A stretch of DNA of 29,914 bases, taken from IMG/VR virus record IMGVR_UViG_3300024999_000295, positions 1 to 29,914 of that record; one strand, 5' to 3'. The notes under the pieces were generated by a model. The model saw only the letters and a program-made list of their open reading frames with translations. It was not told where the DNA came from and made no database searches. This DNA is from a virus. Shown one piece after another: positions 24,126-29,914 of the stretch. The translations under genes and the position numbers were made by a program. The first letter of the stretch is position 1; each line of letters starts with the position of its first letter.

Positions 24126-24878
24126 AACAGTTTGGAAACCAATCTCTTCAATTGAGTTGTAAACAAAACTTATCCTACCAAAGTTTTTCTAACAATTCTC
24201 TCGTACTCATCTGAGCAAATTATTATGGCAAATGTAAAAAATACACTTACAATCCTCATGCCTTTCAGCAAGGGTTATTATATTCATCCATTTAAGGACT
24301 AATGATATTCCTGATTTAAAATCCTAGGAAATACAGTTTTTCTTGGATTATAGTTGCCGTTTTCATCTGAGATAATCACGGCAAAACTCATTTAGTTTGT
24401 TATTGGAGAAGTCACTCGTACTTCCCACTCTTTGAATTATTATATCTAACCAGTAAAGCAAGCAAAATAAGACTATTTCTTAATTATCCATTTATTATTA
24501 AAATCAGTATCCTCTTATTTCTAAGAGATATAATATTTAAAATACTATATTGTTTTATATTTCTTCTATAAGGATTTAAAATCCTAAAATTTATCAAAAA
24601 GTGATTAGCGATTGATTGTCGTACTAATGAATATTGAAATTAGAGACATATCGAATTTGTGAATGATGATTTTATGTTTAGTGAAATGATTAGCGATTCT
24701 TCTTGCTTGTGATAGCAAACCTAAATTTTGCTTTATTTTTATTTTATGTATTTAATATACATAACCTGCATTATTTTTACCATGTTTGAATATGGTAACT
24801 TGAATTTACATCTAATTTCAGATGTATAGATGTCTATAAAATAGTCTATATTTTACTTTGCTTCTGGCTAGTTGTTTT

Positions 24879-24914
24879 AATAAGGAGAAATGTGGTTAGG
24901 CATATCTCCTTATT
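24879..24914 (-). other. 10-bp perfect inverted repeat after 223-aa gene
   Basis: 24879-24888 pairs perfectly with 24905-24914 with a 16-base loop, 18 bases after the stop of the 223-residue gene. Neither strand has a U-tract after the stem, so it may be a 3'-end-protecting hairpin, a protein-binding site or an origin element rather than a standard terminator. Confidence 0.45.
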
Positions 24915-24932
24915 AATTGTCTTAGTTAGATT

Positions 24933-25604
24933 CTATAAAGTATCTAAATACTTACTTACAATATCAGCAATACTATCATGAATACTATAAGGAAATTCAT
25001 ATTCAACAATCTCTTCCATCATAGCTTTTTCGATGGATATACTGAGCTTATCTGTAATATTCAATAAATCCTTATAGTTTTTACTTATAATATCTTTATC
25101 AAAATCTACAGTTTTTACAACATTAATATCATAGCGATATGGAGTTTCTTCAAGATTTAAATTAAATCTAAAAGCTTGACCTTGACGCTTAATTTCTTCA
25201 GACTTTATTTTAATTAGATTGTCTAATACATTAGCTAAATTTCTAGATTGTTTTGCATTAGAAATAGCAGAATCTAAGCTAAATTTGTTAATATCACTTT
25301 CTATTACTAGAATACGTTTGGCGTTTTCCACAGCAATTTCTAATTTAGCTTTTTGCGATATTAACGTCTTTACAAGATGTATAATGTCAACCGTAGAAGC
25401 ATCTTTGTATTCCCTAATAGTAGTCATATCAAGCTCTTCGTCTTTGGCCTCTGGGTTAGACTTCTCTTTAAAATGCATTTCCTTAACTGAGATAGAATTA
25501 TTTTTATTAGAAAGATAAGATGTAAGAGAAGATATTGTTTTATCAATATATGTAAGAATTCTAAAGCTTTCTTTTAGTGAAATTGCGTTTTGTGTATTTA
25601 TCAT
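24933..25604 (-). CDS. Unidentified 223-aa helical protein
   Basis: I do not recognise this family. The protein is mainly helical, with long stretches rich in Lys, Ile, Leu and Glu (for example 85-150), a motif-free N-terminal part MINTQNAISLKESFR, and an acidic end. A short beta-like stretch lies at about 150-175 (FRFNLNLEETPYRYDIN). The ATG has AAAGGAG about twelve bases upstream, which is slightly far but the only candidate. It lies just before the non-coding possible origin region and behind a damaged homing endonuclease. A role in DNA replication or condensation is only suggested by location. Confidence 0.6.
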   Translation of the reverse strand: MINTQNAISLKESFRILTYIDKTISSLTSYLSNKNNSISVKEMHFKEKSNPEAKDEELDMTTIREYKDASTVDIIHLVKTLISQKAKLEIAVENAKRILVIESDINKFSLDSAISNAKQSRNLANVLDNLIKIKSEEIKRQGQAFRFNLNLEETPYRYDINVVKTVDFDKDIISKNYKDLLNITDKLSISIEKAMMEEIVEYEFPYSIHDSIADIVSKYLDTL

Positions 25605-25611
25605 TATTTTT

Positions 25612-25797
25612 TTATTCTCCTTTATTATAAAATTTCCAAACTAACTTTTCACCCTTATCTGGATGTTTCCCTGCCGATGTTGCTTTGTTATTACAACATA
25701 AAGATATACTAGTTTCGTTAATATTACATTTTTTAGATGCTTCTGTAATAGATATAAAAATTTCTCCAGTTGTTACACATATAACTGACTTACTCAA
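25612..25797 (-). pseudogene. NUMOD-type C-terminal piece of a frameshifted homing endonuclease
   Basis: The 61-residue frame (VICVTTGEIFISITEASKKC, then TSAGKHPDKGEKLVWKFY) is the NUMOD-type DNA-binding end of homing endonucleases. In the same frame, coding-like sequence continues upstream without a start (SATTKYLKQGAKLKWCNY...) to about 25890, where it joins the end of the gene at 25866-27080 in a different frame. The best reading is that a one-base deletion in an A-run near 25887-25892 detached this end from the endonuclease. The TTG at 25797 is not preceded by a good ribosome binding site. It may be untranslated, unless frameshifting occurs. Confidence 0.7.
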
Positions 25798-25865
25798 TCT
25801 AATATTATGTTTTTCTTTTTCTTCATTGGGATTATAATTACACCATTTTAATTTTGCTCCTTGTT

Positions 25866-27080
25866 TCAGATATTTCGTAGTCGCACTTTACCTATCTTTA
25901 ATATTTCTGCTATTTGTAATACATTTTTAGTTCCATCTTGCCATAAACTACTAACAATTTTAACCAAACTTTTATAACCTGATTCATGACATTTTAACCA
26001 ATCAATATTACTTTCTTTAAAATTTAATAATTTAGGTAAATTACTTCGCATTATACTATTTTTAATCCATTCCAAATCCGAGTATCTACAGTCAATTACT
26101 ATATAATTTTTAATTTTATTTAATTTCGCCAACCATTCTTTGTCAAAATCATTATTTTGTGTTTCTTGTAATGTAAATTTCCAATTTCCTGTAACTTCTT
26201 CATAATGTTGCATTCCGTGAAGTTCAATAATGCAATCAATTTTCCTTATGTAATTGTCATATTTATATTTACTACACCAACTAAATATTTTATTATTTAA
26301 TTGTGTTTTAAAATTTACACATATTTGTTCAAATAATGAAAATATAAATTTTTCAGGATAACTAATACCATCTGAACAACGAGGACAAGCAAAACCTTGA
26401 CTTATTAAATTATGAATATTCATCATTTTTTCATGCTTACAATTAGGACATTTCATTAAAACACTCTTATTTGAATGAGCAGAATATTTTAAAGTATCTT
26501 CTTTATTAACAAAAAACTTGGTATACTCTGGATGGGTTACTGAAATAGTATTACATTGATTGCAACTCTCTTTGCGTGCATCTCTAGTTGTAAAATGAAT
26601 AATACTTTTTTGTTCAGATTTATGTTCTGAATTATCTAAACACTTGAACCAATACCCTTTTTTATTAAAACCAGCAGAACCATATGTTATATCTTTAGGA
26701 CTTATTATCTTACCATTCTTATCGATGTTTAAATCATAGTCCCAACGAGATAATATATAATCCGCTAATTCTTTTGATAAATTTAAGTAACACCATTCAT
26801 AAAAACTTATCCATTTTTTATATCCATTTGCTGCACAATTCTTACAATAATATTTACCATCTTCTTTAACATATCTCTTATAATCCTCCCATGGAATATC
26901 TTTTAATATAGTTTCGCAACCATCACATCGAACATCTACTATACCTCGTGCGGTATCTGTCAGGTCTTCAATTTTTACCTCAAAATAATCTCCATGTTTT
27001 GTAAAATTATATCCTTTATTCTCATATGTATTTTTATTTCTATGTCCCCATTTAATCATTACAGTTTTATTTTCTAACAT
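25866..27080 (-). CDS. Homing endonuclease, EDxHD-like, C-terminus lost by frameshift
   Basis: A 404-residue protein. Residues 1-85 form an N-terminal module with a zinc ribbon (C52/C55...C79/C82), related to that of the HNH endonuclease at 13554-14909. Two more zinc-ribbon units follow (C173/C176; C211/C214...C232/C235), then a Vsr/EDxHD-like nuclease core: SYPEKFIFSLFEQ (Glu243) and IDCIIELHGMQHYEE (Glu286, His288, Gln291, His292). The final residues VRLRNI do not fit. Adding one base restores KSATTKYLKQG (a helix-turn-helix) and the NUMOD end at 25612-25797. The gene therefore looks like a recently damaged copy, about 490 residues when intact. It lies behind a structured leader. Confidence 0.82.
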   Translation of the reverse strand: MLENKTVMIKWGHRNKNTYENKGYNFTKHGDYFEVKIEDLTDTARGIVDVRCDGCETILKDIPWEDYKRYVKEDGKYYCKNCAANGYKKWISFYEWCYLNLSKELADYILSRWDYDLNIDKNGKIISPKDITYGSAGFNKKGYWFKCLDNSEHKSEQKSIIHFTTRDARKESCNQCNTISVTHPEYTKFFVNKEDTLKYSAHSNKSVLMKCPNCKHEKMMNIHNLISQGFACPRCSDGISYPEKFIFSLFEQICVNFKTQLNNKIFSWCSKYKYDNYIRKIDCIIELHGMQHYEEVTGNWKFTLQETQNNDFDKEWLAKLNKIKNYIVIDCRYSDLEWIKNSIMRSNLPKLLNFKESNIDWLKCHESGYKSLVKIVSSLWQDGTKNVLQIAEILKIGKVRLRNI

Positions 27081-27110
27081 ACTACCCTCGCTTTCTTATT
27101 ATTTACTCGC

Positions 27111-27195
27111 CCATAAAATAATATAGAACTAGTAGAAACGAGATGCGAGTTATCTCTAATGATGATTCATGAGGTCATCACCTTCTACTAGTTAA
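27111..27195 (-). ncRNA. Three-helix folded leader upstream of EDxHD endonuclease
   Basis: An 11-bp outer helix AACTAGTAGAA/TTCTACTAGTT encloses GAGAT/ATCTC and GATGA/TCATC hairpins. There is no U-tract. The layout (outer helix, two inner hairpins) is like that before the endonuclease at 3968-5392, while the sequence differs, which favours a conserved fold with changing sequence. Confidence 0.45.
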
Positions 27196-27238
27196 AATTG
27201 TTGTTATTATATTGATAGCACAAAAAACATATTATATT

Positions 27239-27301
27239 TTAATAGGTTGTTTCTATTATCAATTGTTGAATTGTTGGATTAGCGTTTTGCGAATTAGACA
27301 T
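27239..27301 (-). CDS. Possible 20-aa microprotein
   Basis: ATG at 27299-27301 preceded by AGAAGG with a nine-base spacer, a good ribosome binding site. The product MSNSQNANPTIQQLIIETTY has no recognised motif. It lies between a hairpin cluster and the leader of the frameshifted endonuclease. It could be a real small protein or a leader peptide. Confidence 0.35.
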   Translation of the reverse strand: MSNSQNANPTIQQLIIETTY

Positions 27302-27392
27302 TAATATTTTCCTTCTTTCGAATTTAATTTCTTTTTTGTTAAAGTCATCACGACTCAATTCAATTTGTTGTGGTTGGACTTACGTTTTTCAA

Positions 27393-27513
27393 CTGCCCTA
27401 TCCACCTATATCGTAATAGGACAGGAGAGAAGGGAGAATAATTATTATTATAACCTTACTACTCTCCCAAGGTGCTACTAGGCACATCAATATGTCAATT
27501 AATCATGACATAT
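27393..27513 (-). ncRNA. Cluster of four hairpins
   Basis: Four stems follow one another: CTGCCCTAT/ATAGGACAG (27393-27424, 9 pairs with one wobble), GGGAGA/TCTCCC (27432-27468), GTGC/GCAC (27472-27485) and ATATGTCA/TGACATAT (27490-27513, 8 bp perfect). Only the last is close enough (71 bases) to the stop of the 77-aa gene to be its terminator. The cluster may be the 3' UTR of that gene, a leader, or a small RNA. Confidence 0.4.
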
Positions 27514-27583
27514 TTCAAGCAATTTAACCAACTCCTAAAGATATCACTTTTACTCTGTAATTGTTATAATAAAGAAATTACTA

Positions 27584-27817
27584 TTATTCTCCGTCTGAAT
27601 CTTCAATATCATCCTCTTCAATTACATCTTCAACTTCTTCTTCTGTAAAAGAAAATTTAACATATTTTCCTGAGAAATTTTTAAGTAACTCAATCAAATT
27701 TTTAACGCCTTCGTCTGGAATCGCTATTACTGCAATTTGTCCATCAATTGTTAATTCACCTTCAGATGCTAATTTATGTGTAATTTTCTTTGTTTCGGTA
27801 AGTTTGGATTTTGCCAT
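27584..27817 (-). CDS. Small acidic phage protein
   Basis: This 77-residue protein has a basic start (MAKSKLTETKKITHKLASEG), a central beta/helix part (VIAIPDEGVKNLIELLKNF), SGKYVKFSF and a strongly acidic tail (EEDDIEDSDGE). Composition and length resemble small YonK-like proteins of SPbeta-type phages, but I regard this as weak. AAGGTGG lies 12 bases before the ATG. It follows the HU gene with a 116-base structured gap. Confidence 0.55.
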   Translation of the reverse strand: MAKSKLTETKKITHKLASEGELTIDGQIAVIAIPDEGVKNLIELLKNFSGKYVKFSFTEEEVEDVIEEDDIEDSDGE

Positions 27818-27859
27818 TGTTTTATTATTCCACCTTTTAATTTTATTTTATTTAATGTT

Positions 27860-27890
27860 GAGACTAAATACCTTATGAGTATCTAGTCTC
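27860..27890 (-). other. 12-bp hairpin between HU and acidic gene
   Basis: 27860-27871 pairs with 27879-27890 (12 pairs, one G-U) with a 7-base loop. A second hairpin at about 27903-27929 lies next to the HU stop. Neither has a U-tract on the transcribed strand. mRNA processing or protection seems more likely than termination. Confidence 0.45.
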
Positions 27891-27933
27891 TAGGATATTA
27901 ATGGTGCATATGGTTTGTGCCATACGACCTCTC

Positions 27934-28209
27934 TTATGCTTTAGCCATTTCTTTTAGTTTCTTCCCAACTTTAAAACGAACTGCTTTAGTAGCTGGAATT
28001 ACAATTTTCTCTTGAGTCTTAGGATTAACGCCGTTTTTCGAGGCACGATCTACAACTTCCATTGAGAAATGTCCAACAAATTTCAAAGATTCTTTATTTT
28101 CAACGCAATATTCAAATACTTTCAATACTGCCTCTACATATTTCTCAGACTCTACTTTTGTTCCCTCTACGATTTGTGATACCATTGCGATTGCTTCTTG
28201 CTTATTCAA
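27934..28209 (-). CDS. hup: HU/IHF-family DNA-binding protein
   Basis: This 91-residue protein has the HU layout: two N-terminal helices (QEAIAMVSQIVE and AVLKVFEYCVEN), the FVGHFSMEVVDRASKNG turn, the arm sequence NPKTQEKIVIPATKAVRFK, then GKKLKEMAKA. The Pro (IPA) that intercalates into DNA is present. It probably bends or packs phage DNA or helps start replication. Translation starts from TTG (28207-28209) with AAAGGGGA nine bases upstream. HU genes of this kind are common in large low-GC phages. Confidence 0.93.
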   Translation of the reverse strand: MNKQEAIAMVSQIVEGTKVESEKYVEAVLKVFEYCVENKESLKFVGHFSMEVVDRASKNGVNPKTQEKIVIPATKAVRFKVGKKLKEMAKA

Positions 28210-28422
28210 AATTATTATCCCCTTTTTATTTTTAATAGTATCTGCACATCTTTGATGCCAGACCTGCGTTTTTATTGTTGTTTGTTTATTATTAATTAAT
28301 ATTTTAACTAATATCTAATTTTTACTAACCGAAATCCATTATTATAAATCTTCCCTCCTTGAATTAATATTTACAGAGGGATAGAGGTGTGTTATCACAA
28401 CATGACATACCCCAAAAAGTAA
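28210..28422. other. 213-bp gap with hairpins and no clear gene
   Basis: Hairpins include TCTG/CAGA enclosing CATC-AAA-GATG (about 28232-28254), TCCCTC/GAGGGA (about 28352-28381) and GGTGTG/CATACC (about 28387-28412). A strong AAGGAGGG precedes an ATG but the frame has only four codons. I see no promoter that I would defend. Confidence 0.4.
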
Positions 28423-29646
28423 CTAATCTAACAAACTTGCCATTTGAGCAATTTCACTACGCTCACATTTATCAAGATAAACATATCCGAACATTGGATG
28501 CCCTTTAAATCTGTTTATCATTAATTCTAAACCATTGTTTCTTTTGAATATTTTATCATCTATTTGCTTAACGTCTCCATTAAAAAACACAATGCTTCCT
28601 TCAGATACTCTGCTTACAATTAATTTAACTAGAGAATCTGACATATTTTGTGCTTCTGTACAATAGATAATACTATTTCTTAAGTCTCTACCTCTTAAAA
28701 ATCCTGGATGGATTAATTCTACTTTGCCATTATTAAGCAACATTTCAAAACTAATCTTATCTCCCATAAAGTCACTAATTATATCAGCATATACGGATAA
28801 TTTTTCAGTCATAGTTCCTGGAAGAAATCCCAATGGTTTGGTTCCATCAACCTCTATATTATTTCGTATCCATATAATTTTGTCATAAATACCCTTGTCA
28901 ATCATGGTTAAAAAATTTGCTAATGCTAAAAAATCTTTACCTACTCCGTAAGAACCTTGTGCTATTTTCACTTTAGATTCTTTATCCTGAAGCATATCCA
29001 TATACAATTCTTGTTGTAAATTTCTTGGTTTTACTTTTCCTACATATCTACTTTCTGTATTTTTGTAAGACAATGATTTAAAACCTTTTTCTGTCCATTT
29101 TAATTTATCAACAATATCACCATTACCATCTTTAATTAGAAGATATTCATTTAATAATATATTCCAATTATTAGTTTTGCACTCATAAAATGTTGCTAAT
29201 TCATATTCCGATAATGTAATTTCTTTGTAACCAAGATATGAATTGTCAAATGTATTATCCAAGTTCCCAAACTTCTCACAAACTATACCAATAGATTCAC
29301 AAGTAAATCTAAACAGAATATCGTTGCTCAATGCTAAAATTTCATTATCTTTAGCACATAATTCTCTTATATTTGATATTATCCGATTATCAACTATGTC
29401 CTTATCAAAACAGTCAGGCATATCATATTTATTTTCACTAACGAAATAAACTACTTTATCCTTATTAGCCTCGATATCTCTACATGCTCTTCTACTTAGA
29501 TATTTTTTCTCCTCATTTATACTGTGTTTATTTCTCTCCAGTTCACGGAGTACGAACCCTACAATATAAACTTTATCAAATTGTTCGAATATTTCTTTAG
29601 AATATTGCATCAGGCAATTGGTGTCACTAGAACACTTTTTCTGCAA
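28423..29646 (-). CDS. PIN-PhoH protein with altered ATP-binding motifs
   Basis: The 407-residue protein consists of a PIN-like nuclease domain (1-160: SSDTNC with Asp8, FVLRELE with Glu35, AKDNEILALSNDILFR) and a PhoH-type ATPase (205-407). Walker A is GSYGVGKD (231-238), with Asp where Ser/Thr normally follows Lys. Walker B is YCTEAQN (328-334), with Thr instead of Asp before Glu. PHP/LPGTMTEKL- and LRGRDLRNS-type segments are otherwise typical. PIN-PhoH proteins are RNA helicase-nucleases in bacteria, and phage PhoH genes are common with unclear roles. The start is TTG (29644-29646) with GGTGG nine bases upstream and an in-frame stop just before it. Confidence 0.85.
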   Translation of the reverse strand: MQKKCSSDTNCLMQYSKEIFEQFDKVYIVGFVLRELERNKHSINEEKKYLSRRACRDIEANKDKVVYFVSENKYDMPDCFDKDIVDNRIISNIRELCAKDNEILALSNDILFRFTCESIGIVCEKFGNLDNTFDNSYLGYKEITLSEYELATFYECKTNNWNILLNEYLLIKDGNGDIVDKLKWTEKGFKSLSYKNTESRYVGKVKPRNLQQELYMDMLQDKESKVKIAQGSYGVGKDFLALANFLTMIDKGIYDKIIWIRNNIEVDGTKPLGFLPGTMTEKLSVYADIISDFMGDKISFEMLLNNGKVELIHPGFLRGRDLRNSIIYCTEAQNMSDSLVKLIVSRVSEGSIVFFNGDVKQIDDKIFKRNNGLELMINRFKGHPMFGYVYLDKCERSEIAQMASLLD

Positions 29647-29697
29647 TATTGATTACCACCATTCATTATTTATTTTACTATTTAGTATCATGAGACA

Positions 29698-29914
29698 CTT
29701 ACACTATTACTACTATTGTCACTAAACAAATACTTTTGGTTATCTTTAACTTTATCAAAATCAAATATTTCTTTAGATTTTAAATTTCCTAGTTTATAAA
29801 GCAATGTTGGTGGGGCATATCTTTGTTTTCCTCTGCCACTTCCGAATTTTCCTGTGACAACTAATTTTTTATCACCTGAATATTCTTTATATCCACCATT
29901 CTTTATTTGAGTTA
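29698..29914 (-). CDS. Unidentified protein, 5' end outside window
   Basis: The frame enters from the right edge and ends in TGA at 29698-29700, giving the last 71 residues. The sequence contains NGGYKEYSGDKKLVVTGKFG and KQRYAPPTLLYKLGN and ends in a Ser/Asn-rich tail (NSSNSVSVS). I do not recognise it. It precedes the PIN-PhoH gene by 51 bases and may belong to the same transcript. Confidence 0.6.

Larger units (their letters stand above)
24042..24932. other. ~890-bp non-coding, repeat- and hairpin-rich region; possible origin
   Basis: No convincing gene is present. A chain of inverted repeats lies at the right: TATGTAT/ATACATA (24745-24763), TTACCAT/ATGGTAA (24777-24798), TACATCT/AGATGTA (24807-24826) and AATAAGGAGA/TCTCCTTATT (24879-24914). 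The direct repeat TGATTAGCGATT occurs at 24602-24613 and 24687-24698, and GATTTAAAATCCTA occurs near 24313 and 24574. Very AT-rich spacers separate them. Closely spaced repeats in AT-rich DNA between replication genes would suit an origin, but this is inference. Two tiny related open frames lie at 24170-24259 and 24299-24391. Confidence 0.45.

Noticed and set aside
24042-24932. tRNA gene or CRISPR array in the gene-free region
   Set aside because: No T-loop (GGTTCGA-type) signature or cloverleaf was found, and repeats are too few and irregular for CRISPR.
28330-28360. AAGGAGGG followed by ATG (possible small gene or leader peptide)
   Set aside because: The frame has only four codons (MDFG), so I do not call it a gene.

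Overview
The window is part of a strongly AT-rich tailed-phage (or prophage) genome. Every gene I can support is read from the minus strand, so transcription runs from the right end (29914) towards base 1. AGGAGG-type ribosome binding sites, frequent TTG and GTG starts, SPbeta/Bacillus-Clostridium-type phage genes and low GC all suggest a large phage of a low-GC Firmicute. The exact host cannot be read from the sequence.

Region A (about 29.9-17.3 kb, early/replication side): the end of an unidentified gene, a PIN-PhoH ATPase, an HU-type DNA-binding protein, a small acidic protein, a frameshifted homing endonuclease, an unidentified 223-aa protein, an ~890-bp non-coding, hairpin-rich stretch that could be an origin, a small zinc-ribbon protein, a phage Dam-type adenine methyltransferase, small paralogous accessory proteins, an archaeo-eukaryotic-type primase, a metallophosphoesterase behind a structured leader, a GIY-YIG endonuclease and two cysteine-motif acidic proteins.

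Region B (about 17.3-9.2 kb, packaging): a Bro-N/KilAC antirepressor, a second terminase-like protein whose two halves appear in swapped order (nuclease domain first, then a degenerate piece of the ATPase domain), an HNH homing endonuclease, a probable small terminase, a complete large terminase with ATPase and nuclease, and the portal.

Region C (about 9.2-0 kb, head assembly): a prohead protease fused to a scaffold that also has its own internal start, a probable decoration protein, the HK97-fold major capsid protein, a homing endonuclease, a small structural protein, another endonuclease inserted exactly at the start of a head-tail connector gene, and then connector, Ig-like-domain and neck-type proteins. 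A recurrent Glu-Leu-Asn-(Ser/Thr/Ala) motif occurs in protease-scaffold, portal and capsid protein and may be the maturation-protease cleavage site.

Five homing-endonuclease genes of at least three catalytic types occupy roughly a fifth of the window. They sit beside the most conserved genes (capsid, connector, terminase, metallophosphoesterase). Three of them are preceded by folded leaders with a similar multi-helix layout. The most interesting points are the domain-swapped terminase relative, the candidate cleavage motif, the connector-gene insertion and the structured intergenic RNAs.
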